A stretch of DNA of 64,000 nt, taken from the NCBI RefSeq assembly GCF_022397955.1, contig NZ_JAKEUQ010000003.1, forward strand, positions 2,499-66,498, written 5' to 3'. The notes under the pieces were generated by a model. The model made no database searches, had not been told where the DNA came from, and saw nothing but the letters and a program-made list of their open reading frames with translations. Both the position numbers and the translations under genes were made by a program. Source of the DNA: Vibrio sp. Isolate32 (GTDB taxonomy: Bacteria; Pseudomonadota; Gammaproteobacteria; Enterobacterales; Vibrionaceae). Shown one piece after another: positions 1 through 8,431 of this stretch. The stretch's first letter is position 1. Each line of letters begins with the position of its first letter.

Positions 1-112
1 CTATAAGCGTCCTAAAGGGTTGTCGTAGACTACGACGTTGATAGGCAGGGTGTGTAAGTGCTGCGAGGCATTGAGCTAACCTGTACTAATTGCCCGTGAG
101 GCTTAACCATAC
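1..112 (+). rRNA. rrl: 23S rRNA, 3' end (partial)
   Basis: The first ~110 bases read as the conserved 3' terminal part of bacterial 23S rRNA, including the segment around GAGCTAACCTGTACTAATTG and the closing-stem sequence that ends in GGCTTAACCAT. The gene enters from outside the window on the left. It is followed by a ~125-base spacer and 5S rRNA, the normal order of an rRNA operon. The exact 3' end is approximate. Confidence 0.95.
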
Positions 113-237
113 AACACCCAAGGGGTTTTGTGGACTCAATAGAAAGACAGACCTTGAATGCGTTTGAAGAGAACGAAAAACAGCTTTCCAGATTATTTTG
201 CCTTCAGTGTTTAAAACTGGAAGTAAAAGCAAAATTT

Positions 238-357
238 TGCTTGGCGACCATAGCATTGTGGACCCACCTGATTCCATGCCGAACTCAGAAGTGAAACACA
301 ATAGCGCCGATGGTAGTGTGGGGCTTCCCCATGTGAGAGTAGGACATCGCCAGGCTT
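238..357 (+). rRNA. rrf: 5S rRNA, first copy
   Basis: About 120 bases beginning TGCTTGGCGACCATAGC and ending near CGCCAGGCT; the ends pair with each other as in all 5S rRNAs, and the interior carries the universal CCGAACTCAGAAGTGAAAC loop. It lies directly downstream of 23S rRNA. A second, nearly identical copy starts at 543. Confidence 0.97.
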
Positions 358-425
358 CAAATTTATTTTCACTTTTCAAAAGTGAAGAAAAAGTTTTCAG
401 AATCGTTTTAAACGATATTTGAATT

Positions 426-502
426 GCTGATATAGCTCAGCCCGGTAGAGCGCACCCTTGGTAAGGGTGAGGTCCCCAGTTCGAGTCTGGGTATCAGCAC
501 CA
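426..502 (+). tRNA. tRNA-Thr (anticodon GGT)
   Basis: A complete 77-base cloverleaf with encoded CCA. The acceptor stem pairs GCTGATA with TATCAGC, the D arm contains AGCTCAG, the anticodon stem CACCC/GGGTG holds the loop TTGGTAA, so the anticodon is GGT, and the T arm is CCCCAGTTCGAGTCTGGG. It sits between two 5S genes, the same 5S-Thr-5S arrangement known from E. coli rrnD. Confidence 0.97.
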
Positions 503-542
503 TGATTTAGTTGATTTGATTAATCAAGTTAACAACAGGATT

Positions 543-662
543 TGTTTGACGACCATAGCATTGTGGACCCACCTGATTCCATGCCGAACTCAGAAGTGAA
601 ACACAATAGCGCCGATGGTAGTGTGGGGCCTCCCCATGTGAGAGTAGGACATCGTCAGGCTC
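543..662 (+). rRNA. rrf: 5S rRNA, second copy
   Basis: Second 5S gene, about 120 bases, starting TGTTTGACGACC and ending TCGTCAGGCT. The first and last bases differ from the copy at 238 in a compensating way (GTTTGACG with CGTCAGGC against GCTTGGCG with CGCCAGGC), so both copies keep a paired terminal helix. The core is identical apart from one base in the GGGCTTCCCC/GGGCCTCCCC hairpin. Confidence 0.97.
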
Positions 663-690
663 AAATTGCTTTAAGCTGAATAGACACTGC

Positions 691-767
691 GGAGTGGTAG
701 TTCAGTTGGTTAGAATACCGGCCTGTCACGCCGGGGGTCGCGGGTTCGAGTCCCGTCCACTCCGCCA
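691..767 (+). tRNA. tRNA-Asp (anticodon GTC)
   Basis: Complete 77-base tRNA with encoded CCA: GGAGTGG acceptor arm pairs with CCACTCC, D arm with AGTTCAGTTGGTTAGAA, anticodon loop CTGTCAC giving GTC, and T arm CGGGTTCGAGTCCCG. It is the distal tRNA of the rRNA operon and is followed at once by a terminator. Confidence 0.97.
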
Positions 768-774
768 CTTATAC

Positions 775-807
775 TAAGCCCAAGCATAACTGCTTGGGCT
801 TTTTACT
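775..807 (+). terminator. Intrinsic terminator after tRNA-Asp
   Basis: AAGCCCAAGCA pairs with TGCTTGGGCTT across the loop TAAC and is followed by TTTTTACTTTT. It ends the rRNA/tRNA transcript. Confidence 0.85.
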
Positions 808-820
808 TTTGAATGATTGT

Positions 821-900
821 GTTCGCCCTTCGGCCGAAAGAGTCCAGGTTGCTCGCAACCCCGGCCACTCTGGCACTTATTAGAAAGCCTAGTCTTATGA
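821..900 (+). other. Decayed copy of a tRNA-Asp tail
   Basis: The segment ending GGCCACTCTGGCACTTATT resembles the 3' end of the upstream tRNA-Asp plus its trailer (GTCCACTCCGCCACTTATA), and GGTTGCTCGCAACC looks like a degenerate T arm. There is no intact cloverleaf. I read it as the remnant of a former extra tRNA unit of this rRNA operon, now non-functional. A short stem, GCCTAGTC with GACTAGG, follows at 887-905 and runs into the insertion-sequence boundary. Confidence 0.4.
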
Positions 901-904
901 CTAG

Positions 905-923
905 GGCGTGTTGAACTTTGCTG
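905..923. repeat. IS left terminal inverted repeat
   Basis: Left end of the IS5-family element; about 14 of 19 positions match the right end at 1763-1781 in inverted orientation, with the core GTGTTGA and CTTT shared exactly. The flanking CTAG (901-904) is repeated at 1782-1785. Confidence 0.8.
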
Positions 924-935
924 TAGATTTCGCGT

Positions 936-1496
936 TCAACAATACATCGGTAGCCACATCAACATGAATGCCAGCGATAATATGCTGGCATAATTCCTTT
1001 CTAACTTGTCATATCTAATTGAAATAGCCAGATAATACTTAATTTTCGCAAAGGCATTTTCGACCAAGTGACGATACTTGTATAGACACCAATCCATACT
1101 GTCTTTGTCTATATCTTGTCCGTAATTGCGTTTAGCAATTACCGTTTCTCCGCCACGTTCCTTAACAAAAGTACGGAAAGGTTCGCTATCATAACCTCTA
1201 TCACAAACGATGGTATTAACTTCATCGAGTTGTTCAACTAAGCTTTCGGCATGCACTATATCGTGGCGTTGGCCTTCTGATAAATCAAAGCAAATCGGCA
1301 GGCCACCACTATCCACAGCTAAGTGAACTTTGGTTGAGTTGCCCCCGCGACTTTTTCCTATTTGCTCTGAGCTTTCAGTAGCTGAACCTGTGCTATGCTG
1401 ATGCGCTCGAACTATAGAGCCATCAAGAAAGACCCATTCAAAATCAGCCATGCTAGATAACCTTCTGAAAAGCCTATCTAAAATTTCTTTAACCAA
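936..1496 (-). CDS. IS5-family transposase, catalytic part (frame B)
   Basis: This frame holds the catalytic DDE domain of an IS5-family transposase: the first Asp in VFLDGSIVRAHQH, the second in IVCDRGYDSEPF, and the Glu in RHLVENAFAKIKYY followed by the R(3)K-type spacing typical of the family. It opens with a possible TTG (reading MVKEILD) inside the end of frame A, and the two frames overlap by 19 bases, with B in the -1 frame relative to A. A fused A-B protein made by ribosomal frameshifting would have the usual IS5 length (~250 residues). No internal stop breaks the domain, so activity is plausible. Confidence 0.88.
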   Translation of the reverse strand: MVKEILDRLFRRLSSMADFEWVFLDGSIVRAHQHSTGSATESSEQIGKSRGGNSTKVHLAVDSGGLPICFDLSEGQRHDIVHAESLVEQLDEVNTIVCDRGYDSEPFRTFVKERGGETVIAKRNYGQDIDKDSMDWCLYKYRHLVENAFAKIKYYLAISIRYDKLERNYASILSLAFMLMWLPMYC

Positions 1497-1693
1497 AGAT
1501 TAAATCGTCTGTAAACGGTACTCCACTCTCCGAACTCAGAGGGTAGATCTCGCCAAGGAGTACCTGTTCTCATTCGATAAAGTATTCCTTCAAATGTCAT
1601 TCGATGTTCAGCTTTATCGTAAATACGACCTGTACTTTTCATAACTTGGAGTAGCAGTTCCCATCGAATATCAGTTAGCATTGTTCTTGGCAT
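1478..1693 (-). CDS. IS5-family transposase, N-terminal part (frame A)
   Basis: A 71-residue frame matching the N-terminal DUF4096-like segment of IS5 transposases (MLTDIRWELL, then GILYRMRTGTPWRDLP and a W-S-T-V-YRRFNLW motif). It starts at ATG 1693 close to the right inverted repeat and runs into the catalytic frame B. Alone it would lack all catalytic residues; it is most likely the first half of a frameshifted transposase, or gives a short regulatory product. Confidence 0.85.
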   Translation of the reverse strand: MPRTMLTDIRWELLLQVMKSTGRIYDKAEHRMTFEGILYRMRTGTPWRDLPSEFGEWSTVYRRFNLWLKKF

Positions 1694-1762
1694 GGTATTG
1701 GTTATGGTTTTACTTTTGGCGAAGCAAATTATAACCCTTTACCATGCTGTTCAAAAAACACT

Positions 1763-1781
1763 CATGAAAGGTCAACACTTC
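1763..1781. repeat. IS right terminal inverted repeat
   Basis: Right end of the IS5-family element, next to the transposase start side. Read inward it begins GAAGTGTTGACC and matches the left end imperfectly. CTAG target duplication follows immediately. Confidence 0.8.
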
Positions 1782-1834
1782 CTAGCAAGCGAACCTTCAT
1801 TTGAATGGTTTTTTGTTCGCTTGCTAGCTTTTTA
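1782..1834 (+). terminator. Terminator-like hairpin right of the IS
   Basis: CTAGCAAGCGAAC (1782-1794) is perfectly inverted as GTTCGCTTGCTAG (1815-1827), with a 20-base loop, followed by CTTTTTAAAA. It is probably the original distal terminator of the rRNA operon, now cut off from it by the IS. The rest of the gap to 1958 shows nothing recognisable. Confidence 0.65.
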
Positions 1835-1958
1835 AAATCTGTATTATTAAGTCTACTCATAGCTATTTTCTGCAAGAATTCGATGACCTCGATTAGATCA
1901 CATTTTTACTTTAACTGGTAGACTTTGCACTTTAATAGCTTGCTGTTACTTACCTTGA

Positions 1959-3226
1959 TTAAGCGTCAAGAGCTTGATCTAGGTCCGCCAATATATCTTC
2001 GATGTGCTCAATACCTACTGAGAGGCGAATCATCTCTGGTGAGACACCGGCTTGCTTTTGTGCTGCTTCGTTTAGCTGACGGTGTGTCGTAGAAGCAGGG
2101 TGACATGCGAGAGATTTCGCATCGCCGATGTTTACCAAGCGCTTGAAGATTTGCAGCGCATCATAGAAACGGACACCGGCTTCATAACCATCTTTTAAGC
2201 CAAAAGATAGAATGGCTGATGGTTTACCTTGCATGTACTTTTCAGCGAGTGGGTAGAATTCCGAATCAGGCAGACCGGCATAACTTACCCAACTGACTTT
2301 TTCGTGTTGGCTGAGGTATTCTGCCACTTTCAATGTATTCTCTGTGTGTCGCTCCATACGTAACGATAACGTCTCCAAGCCTTGCATTAGCATGAAAGCA
2401 TTCATTGGCGACAGTGCTGCACCTGTATTGCGCAGGGAAACCGTTCTAGCGCGACCAATAAATGCAGCCTCGCCAAAGGCTTCGGTATAAACCACACCAT
2501 GGTAAGAAGGTTCTGGTTGATTAAATACAGGGAAGCGATCTTTGTGCTTCGACCAAGGGAATTTGCCTGAGTCGACAATCACGCCACCTAATGTTGTTCC
2601 GTGACCACCAACATATTTGGTTAGTGAGTGCACCACGATGTCGGCACCAAAATCGATAGGCTTACACAGAACTGGTGTTGCCACCGTATTATCAATAATT
2701 ATAGGCACACCTTGTACGTGAGCAAGTTCTGCAATACGCTCTAAGTCGATGATATTACCCGCAGGGTTACCGATACTCTCACAGTAAACCGCTTTGGTTT
2801 TTTCATCGATTAGCTCAGCTAAGCTTTCTGGCTTGTCGTCTTTGGCAAAACGAACTTCAATCCCTTGGTTTGGCAGCATGTGAGCAAACAAGGTGTAAGT
2901 ACCACCGTAAAGCTGAGGTGTTGAGACGATGTTGTCACCGATTTGTGCCAGTGTCTGAATAGCATAGTTGATTGCCGCACTGCCCGCACTTACACCAAGC
3001 CTGCGATACCGCCTTCTAGCGCAGCCATACGTTTCTCCAACACATCGTTGGTTGGGTTCATAATGCGGGTGTAGATATTGCCTGGTACTTCTAGATTGAA
3101 CAGATCAGCACCATGCTGAGCATCGTCAAATTCATAGGCGACAGTTTGGTAGATAGGGGTAGCAACGGATTTAGTGGTTGGATCGGTTTCGTAGCCGAAG
3201 TGAATCGAGAGTGTTTCGTCTTTCAT
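1959..3226 (-). pseudogene. metY: O-acetylhomoserine sulfhydrylase, frameshifted
   Basis: Cys/Met-metabolism PLP enzyme of the O-acetylhomoserine aminocarboxypropyltransferase type, which makes homocysteine from O-acetylhomoserine and sulfide. The N-terminal part starts at ATG 3226 ([13 protein letters not shown], with GGGAAG upstream) and stops at ~2990 after GGIAGLV. The rest of the protein continues in another frame to 1959, with the PLP-lysine motif [14 protein letters not shown] and the C-terminal GIEHIEDILADLDQAL. One base is missing around 2993-2996: adding one restores a [18 protein letters not shown] segment expected in the family. Together the two parts give a normal ~420-residue enzyme. 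The break is recent, as no other damage is visible; a sequencing error is the main alternative. Confidence 0.85.
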
Positions 3227-3400
3227 GTTTCTTCCCTGAATGATTGAGTAATTTATGTACAACTATATTGCCGATTTTTTTAGAAAAGAAAAGTAAGCTT
3301 AGTCACAGAGAGGCAATTGGGATTGTGTACTGTGGAGTTCACTCATTCAGGGATGTATTGAAATGAGTAGGGCATAAAGAATAGCGAGCTTATAAAAGCA

Positions 3401-3433
3401 AAAAGCCAGAGCAGCATGAACTGTTCTGGCTTC
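3401..3433 (-). terminator. Terminator of tRNA-Ile2
   Basis: On the minus strand AAGCCAGAACAG pairs with CTGCTCTGGCTT across TTCATG, followed by TTTGCTTTT. It lies 8 bases past the encoded CCA of the tRNA. Confidence 0.8.
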
Positions 3434-3440
3434 TCTAATT

Positions 3441-3516
3441 TGGTGGCCCCTCCCAGATTTGAACTGGGGACCGAACGATTATGAGTCGTGCGCTCTAACC
3501 ACTGAGCTAAGGGGCC
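3441..3516 (-). tRNA. tRNA-Ile2 (anticodon CAT, lysidine type)
   Basis: A 76-base tRNA with encoded CCA. The anticodon loop reads CTCATAA. The acceptor stem GGCCCCT, the AGCTCAGTGGTTAGAGC D arm and the overall sequence match E. coli tRNA-Ile2 rather than elongator or initiator tRNA-Met, so the C34 is expected to be modified to lysidine by TilS and the tRNA to read AUA. It appears to be a single-gene transcript with its own terminator. Confidence 0.92.
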
Positions 3517-3611
3517 ATAGGGCATAGATTATAGGGGAAGCATGCAGTGGTGTCTAGATACTATATGGAGCAATTCCGCTTATATCTTAGCCACTTAAAT
3601 CATACAGGTAC

Positions 3612-3642
3612 AAAAAAGGTGAGCCATAGCTCACCTTTTCTT
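3612..3642 (-). terminator. Terminator of the rpsU-dnaG-rpoD operon
   Basis: AAGGTGAGC and GCTCACCTT form a tight hairpin (loop CATA), with a T-rich tract on the minus-strand side. It sits 38 bases after the rpoD stop. Confidence 0.8.
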
Positions 3643-3679
3643 AATTGTGCTTAAAATCCAATCACATCAATGCGTGTGA

Positions 3680-5521
3680 TTACTCGTCTAGGAAGCTGCG
3701 CAGAGTTTCTGAGCGGCTTGGGTGACGAAGTTTACGCAGTGCTTTTGCTTCGATCTGACGGATACGTTCACGAGTTACGTCGAACTGCTTACCAACTTCT
3801 TCAAGAGTATGGTCAGTGTTCATGTCGATGCCGAAACGCATACGCAGTACTTTAGCTTCACGAGGTGTTAGGCCAGCAAGAACGTCTTTAGTTGCACCGC
3901 GTAGGCTGGTTGCCGTTGCAGAGTCTAGAGGAAGTTCTAGTGTTGTATCCTCGATGAAATCACCTAGATGCGAATCTTCGTCGTCACCGATAGGTGTCTC
4001 CATAGAAATTGGTTCTTTAGCAATTTTCAGTACTTTACGGATCTTGTCTTCAGGCATTTGCATGCGCTCAGCCAATTCTTCCGGCAGTGGTTCACGACCC
4101 ATCTCTTGTAGCATTTGACGAGAGATACGGTTTAGTTTGTTGATCGTTTCGATCATGTGAACCGGAATACGGATAGTACGAGCTTGGTCGGCAATCGAGC
4201 GAGTAATTGCTTGACGGATCCACCATGTAGCGTAAGTAGAGAACTTGTAACCACGACGGTATTCAAACTTATCAACCGCTTTCATCAGACCGATGTTGCC
4301 TTCTTGGATTAGATCCAGGAATTGTAGACCACGGTTTGTGTACTTCTTAGCAATCGAGATTACTAGACGTAAGTTCGCTTCAACCATCTCTTTCTTCGCA
4401 CGACGAGCTTTCGCTTCACCGATAGACATGCGACGGCTGATATCTTTGATGCTTTGAACTGTCAGAGAGGTCTCTTTCTCGATCATGTCCAGTTTCTGGA
4501 TTGAACGACGAATATCACCTTCATGACGTTTGATCTTTTCTGCGTATGGCTTATCAGAAGCGAGTACTTCATCTAACCATGCTTCGCTTGATTCGTTGCC
4601 AGTAAATAGAGCAATGAAAGATTTCTTCGGCATTTTGCCGTACTCAACCGTTTGACGCATGATTAGGCGTTCTTGAGTACGTACTCGATCCATCGAGTTA
4701 CGCAGTTCGTTTACTAGGTAATCAAACTGTTTTGGTGTTAGACGGAACTCTTTGAATACGTCTTGCATCATTGTTGTTGCAAGTATTGCTTTCGGGCTTT
4801 CATGGCCGTACTCGTTGATCGCTAGCTGACGGTTCTGGTAACTAGTGCGAAGCGCTGTGAACTTCTCAAGAGCAAGCTCTGGATCGATACCTGTATCTTC
4901 TTCCTCTTCCTCGTCGTCTTCAGCGTCTTCTTTATCTTCGTCTTCCAGATCAGTTTCAGTAAGTTCTGAACCGATGTGAGTTGCTGTTGGTGCAGCTGTG
5001 CCATCGTCATCTGGGTCAACGAAGCCGTTGATTAGGTCTGTTAAGCGAATCTCTTCTGCTTGTACACGGTCAAACTGTTCCAAAATGTACGGAATAGTAC
5101 CTGGGTACTCAGCAACAGATAGTTGAACGGTATTGATACCATCTTCAATGCGCTTCGCAATGTCGATTTCGCCTTCACGAGTCAGTAGTTCAACAGTACC
5201 CATTTCACGCATGTACATGCGAACTGGGTCAGTAGTACGGCCAATCTCGCTTTCTACGCTTGAAAGCGCAGCAGCTGCAGCTTCGGCTGCGTCTTCATCT
5301 ATATTGGCATCGTCATCATTAAGTGCTAGATCATCAGCATCAGGTGCAGTTTCAACTACTTTGATGCCCATGTCGTTAATCATTTGAATGATGTCTTCTA
5401 CCTGTTCAGAATCCACGATTTCTGCAGGTAGGTGGTCGTTTACTTCGGCGTAGGTCAGATAGCCTTGTTCCTTGCCTTTAATAACAAGTAATTTAAGCTG
5501 TGACTGCGGATTTTGATCCAT
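3680..5521 (-). CDS. rpoD: RNA polymerase primary sigma factor RpoD (sigma 70)
   Basis: The 613-residue protein has the full sigma-70 layout and the same length as in E. coli: region 1.1 at the N terminus, a very acidic non-conserved stretch near residues 190-215, region 2 with [16 protein letters not shown] and the -10-reading helix around [16 protein letters not shown], region 3, and region 4 with the helix-turn-helix [19 protein letters not shown] that contacts the -35 element. It directs core polymerase to housekeeping promoters. It is the last gene of the rpsU-yqeY-dnaG-rpoD cluster; about 99 bases separate it from dnaG, leaving room for an internal promoter. Start ATG agrees with the family. 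Confidence 0.98.
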   Translation of the reverse strand: MDQNPQSQLKLLVIKGKEQGYLTYAEVNDHLPAEIVDSEQVEDIIQMINDMGIKVVETAPDADDLALNDDDANIDEDAAEAAAAALSSVESEIGRTTDPVRMYMREMGTVELLTREGEIDIAKRIEDGINTVQLSVAEYPGTIPYILEQFDRVQAEEIRLTDLINGFVDPDDDGTAAPTATHIGSELTETDLEDEDKEDAEDDEEEEEDTGIDPELALEKFTALRTSYQNRQLAINEYGHESPKAILATTMMQDVFKEFRLTPKQFDYLVNELRNSMDRVRTQERLIMRQTVEYGKMPKKSFIALFTGNESSEAWLDEVLASDKPYAEKIKRHEGDIRRSIQKLDMIEKETSLTVQSIKDISRRMSIGEAKARRAKKEMVEANLRLVISIAKKYTNRGLQFLDLIQEGNIGLMKAVDKFEYRRGYKFSTYATWWIRQAITRSIADQARTIRIPVHMIETINKLNRISRQMLQEMGREPLPEELAERMQMPEDKIRKVLKIAKEPISMETPIGDDEDSHLGDFIEDTTLELPLDSATATSLRGATKDVLAGLTPREAKVLRMRFGIDMNTDHTLEEVGKQFDVTRERIRQIEAKALRKLRHPSRSETLRSFLDE

Positions 5522-5620
5522 AGATGATATCCAACTTCAGGTCTGGTGAAGGACGTTGCATTCTCAAATGCAAACCAATTATGTTAACAAATTTATTAAA
5601 TGCTGACTAATCAAACAGGG

Positions 5621-7372
5621 TTACGCTTTGAGATCTAGCATTAAAGCTAGTAGCTCCCTTTTTTCTTCGGCTGATAAACCGACACTTCTTGCTTTGGCCT
5701 GCAGGTTTTCAATTTGTTTTTCAACGCACTGGGCAAGTATTTTGTCCAATGAGTCTAAAAATATGTCTTCTTGATTGTCTTCGTCGAGGGGGATTTCCCA
5801 GCTCGCTAGACGAGACAGAAGAGCCTCATGTTTATTATCTCGCCAGTGCTCTAATAACTGGCCGGTGTTGATATGGGGATGCGCGTGGCATTTATCAAGT
5901 ACTTCGATGAATAAACTTAGTCCAGGTAATGGTAACGCTTTGACACTTGATAAATCCGGTACCATATCAGCATAGCTCGGATTTTGGATAAGCAAAGCGA
6001 TAACTTCACGCATTGGAGTTCGCTTGAGCTCCTTATGCGGTTGAGGTGTCGGATTTTGTGTATGAACACGAGCACGTCTCAGTTGGTTATCAAATCCAGT
6101 TCGCTCATCCAATAATTTTTCGAGCAACTCTTGGAAATAACTGTCAGGAATTTTATTAATTAAGGCGCTAGCGTGCGCACGCAGTGCCGATTTTCCTTCG
6201 GTTGTTCCCAAGTTCAGTTTGTGTATTTCTATCAGGTTATCGAACAAATAGGTCGACAGTGGCGTTGCATTTTGGACGAGCTGCTCAAAAGCGGCCTTGC
6301 CATTTTCTCTGATATAGCTATCTGGGTCTTCACCATCGGGTAAGAACAGAAACTTGAGCGTGTTACCTGTTTTTAGGTACTCAAGTGCATTTTCTAGTGC
6401 GCGCCATGCAGCCTCTTTACCAGCCCGGTCACCATCGTAACAACAAACCACAGTGCTGGTTTGTCTAAACAGCATCTGGATGTGGTCACCGGTTGTTGAG
6501 GTGCCTAGTGAAGCCACCGAGTAATCTACACCATATTGCGCAAGAGCCACGACATCCATGTAACCTTCAACCACCAGAATTTGAGGTGGTTCACGGTGGG
6601 CTTGTAACACTTCATAAAGGCCATATAGCTCTTTACCCTTATGGAAGATAGGCGTCTCCGGTGAGTTTAGGTATTTAGGTGTGCCATCTTCTAAGACACG
6701 GCCACCAAAACCAATTACACGACCACGACGATCGCGAATCGGGAACATCACTCGTCCACGGAATCGGTCGTATCGGTTGCCTTTATCATTCTCTATTAAC
6801 ATGCCGCCAGTCACGAGCATGTCTTGGGCTTCTTTTTGTTGGCCAAAGTTCTTACGAACCAAGTCCCATTCATCGGCCACATAACCAATACCAAACTTCT
6901 GGACGATCTCACCAGAAAGGCCTCGATTTTTTAGGTAATCAATCGCAGGCTTGTTGGCCGATATTTTCAGCTGAGAGCGGTAAAAATTACTGATGCCACC
7001 CATCAAGTCGTAGAGGTTACGTTTTTGTTCGCTGTTGGCTCTTGGTGCTGTTGATATCTCGCCGCTGCGTTGCTCCCTAGGGACATCGAGGCCTAAGAAA
7101 GAGGCAAGCTCTTCAATCGCTTCGACAAAATCGAGACGTTCGAACTCCATCATGAAGTCGATAGCATTGCCGTGCACACCGCAGCCAAAGCAGTGATAAA
7201 ACTGTTTTTCTTGGCTTACGCTAAAAGAAGGGGTTTTTTCGTTGTGGAATGGGCAACAAGCACCATAGTTTTTGCCTTTTTTCTTAAGTTTCACGCGTGC
7301 GTCCACAATGTCGACAATGTCGAGACGCGCTAGGAGATCATCGATGAAACTACGCGGGATGTGTCCTGCCAT
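5621..7372 (-). CDS. dnaG: DNA primase DnaG
   Basis: DnaG makes the RNA primers for chromosome replication and acts with the DnaB helicase. The 583-residue protein begins with a CHC2 zinc-binding domain (C40, H43, C61, C64), continues with the primase core and a TOPRIM segment (ILVVEGYMDVVALAQYG, with a following CCYDGDRAGKEAA carrying the metal-binding acidic residues), and ends with a helical C-terminal domain for DnaB binding. It follows yqeY and precedes rpoD in the ancestral macromolecular-synthesis operon. Confidence 0.98.
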   Translation of the reverse strand: MAGHIPRSFIDDLLARLDIVDIVDARVKLKKKGKNYGACCPFHNEKTPSFSVSQEKQFYHCFGCGVHGNAIDFMMEFERLDFVEAIEELASFLGLDVPREQRSGEISTAPRANSEQKRNLYDLMGGISNFYRSQLKISANKPAIDYLKNRGLSGEIVQKFGIGYVADEWDLVRKNFGQQKEAQDMLVTGGMLIENDKGNRYDRFRGRVMFPIRDRRGRVIGFGGRVLEDGTPKYLNSPETPIFHKGKELYGLYEVLQAHREPPQILVVEGYMDVVALAQYGVDYSVASLGTSTTGDHIQMLFRQTSTVVCCYDGDRAGKEAAWRALENALEYLKTGNTLKFLFLPDGEDPDSYIRENGKAAFEQLVQNATPLSTYLFDNLIEIHKLNLGTTEGKSALRAHASALINKIPDSYFQELLEKLLDERTGFDNQLRRARVHTQNPTPQPHKELKRTPMREVIALLIQNPSYADMVPDLSSVKALPLPGLSLFIEVLDKCHAHPHINTGQLLEHWRDNKHEALLSRLASWEIPLDEDNQEDIFLDSLDKILAQCVEKQIENLQAKARSVGLSAEEKRELLALMLDLKA

Positions 7373-7439
7373 AAAACCTTAGAAAAATGCACTAACTGAG
7401 AGTGTGTATAATAATAGTTTGAATAGGTTACAGATACAA

Positions 7440-7477
7440 ACAAGCCGTGCGTTCCGAAGGATTGCACGGCTTGTTGC
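7440..7477 (-). terminator. Hairpin between yqeY and dnaG
   Basis: ACAAGCCGTGC and GCACGGCTTGT form an 11-bp stem with a 13-base loop, followed on the minus strand by TTGTATC. It lies just after yqeY and may partially terminate, setting lower output of dnaG than of rpsU, as the rpsU-dnaG attenuator does in E. coli. Confidence 0.65.
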
Positions 7478-7491
7478 AATTTGATTTGGGA

Positions 7492-7935
7492 TTAAGCGAG
7501 TTTAGAACGAACTAAACCACTAACTTTACCCATATCTGCACGCCCTTGAATTTGAGGTTTCAAGATAGCTATTACTTTACCCATGTCTTGCATGCCCGCA
7601 GGTTGAGCTTCTGCAATTGCGCTATCAAGTAGTGCGATTACTTCTTCTTCAGTAAGCGGCTGAGGCATGAAGCCTTCAAGTACAGCAATTTCTGCTTGTT
7701 CCACGTCAGCAAGATCTTGACGACCAGCTGATTCATATTGAGCAACAGAATCGCGACGTTGTTTAACCATTTTTACTAGTACAGCAAGAATGTCGTCATC
7801 GCTCAGAGTAATCTGTTCGTCGACTTCACGTTGCTTTACAGCAGCAAGAGCTAAACGGATAGTGCCAAGGCGCGGTTTGTCCTTGGCTTTCATCGCTAAT
7901 TTTTGCTCTTCTTTGAGTTGTTCAATAAGAGCCAT
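7492..7935 (-). CDS. yqeY: GatB/YqeY domain protein
   Basis: A 147-residue protein made entirely of a YqeY domain (start MALIEQLKEEQKLAMKAKDKPRLGTIR, with the conserved VKQREVDEQ and Q-RRDSV-QYE motifs). YqeY resembles the tail domain of the amidotransferase subunit GatB and is thought to interact with tRNA; its role in cells without GatCAB is not established. It sits between rpsU and dnaG, a common position in gammaproteobacteria outside the enterics, with 25 bases to rpsU. Confidence 0.93.
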   Translation of the reverse strand: MALIEQLKEEQKLAMKAKDKPRLGTIRLALAAVKQREVDEQITLSDDDILAVLVKMVKQRRDSVAQYESAGRQDLADVEQAEIAVLEGFMPQPLTEEEVIALLDSAIAEAQPAGMQDMGKVIAILKPQIQGRADMGKVSGLVRSKLA

Positions 7936-7960
7936 AACTCAGTCCTTATGGATTAAGTTA

Positions 7961-8176
7961 TTAGTACAGGCGAACGCGACGTGCGTTTTCGCGAGCTAGC
8001 TTCTTAGCGTGACGCTTTTGAGCTGCTGCTTTAGCGCGTTTGCGAACTGTAGTTGGCTTTTCGTAGTGCTCGCGACGGCGAACTTCAGAAAGGATACCTG
8101 CTTTTTCACAAGAGCGCTTGAAACGACGTAGTGCAACGTCGAACGGTTCGTTTTCACGTACTTTAACTATTGGCAT
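7961..8176 (-). CDS. rpsU: 30S ribosomal protein bS21
   Basis: The 71-residue, strongly basic protein [20 protein letters not shown]... matches bS21 along its whole length, with the typical basic C-terminal tail ending RRVRLY. It binds the 30S platform near the anti-Shine-Dalgarno helix and is needed for initiation on natural mRNAs. It is the first gene of the macromolecular-synthesis operon and has a good ribosome site (AGGTGAAAGG) just upstream of the ATG. Confidence 0.98.
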   Translation of the reverse strand: MPIVKVRENEPFDVALRRFKRSCEKAGILSEVRRREHYEKPTTVRKRAKAAAQKRHAKKLARENARRVRLY

Positions 8177-8431
8177 ATGCCTTTCACCTCAGGGGTTATT
8201 CATTATCGCTGGCTACTGATGACCAAATCAGAAAAATTATCCGTAGACAACTTTCGATTAAGTGTGGTCTCTAACCAGCTTGATCAAAAATGGTGCGGAA
8301 TTTTAATCCGATCAGAGTGGCTTTGTAAAGCACTTTGTCGATTATAGTCTGTACAATATTTGTTTGAAGAGCTTAGGCAGGGTAATATTGTGCTAATTTC
8401 CCATTTTAGACGAAAGCGTGCCGAGAAAATT

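Larger units (their letters stand above)
905..1781 (-). mobile_element. IS5-family insertion sequence, 877 bp
   Basis: The element is bounded by identical CTAG direct repeats at 901-904 and 1782-1785. Its ends form imperfect inverted repeats: GGCGTGTTGAACTTTGCTG on the left against GAAGTGTTGACCTTTCATG read inward from the right. It carries two overlapping reading frames on the minus strand that together make an IS5-type DDE transposase. Length, 4-base CTAG target and two-frame layout fit the IS5 family (IS427-like arrangement). It looks intact, and it has landed at the base of a terminator-like hairpin at the end of the rRNA operon. Confidence 0.9.

Noticed and set aside
86..422. Reading frames over the 23S-5S spacer and first 5S gene
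   Set aside because: They overlap rRNA and have no ribosome site or coding character.
3227..3340. MetJ boxes upstream of metY
   Set aside because: No pair of adjacent octamers with convincing matches to AGACGTCT was seen.
3343..3525. 60-residue minus-strand reading frame
   Set aside because: It is the translation of tRNA-Ile2 and its terminator; such tRNA-derived frames are a common artefact.
8177..8431. LexA site upstream of rpsU
   Set aside because: E. coli has one here, but I found no CTG-N10-CAG sequence that fits well.
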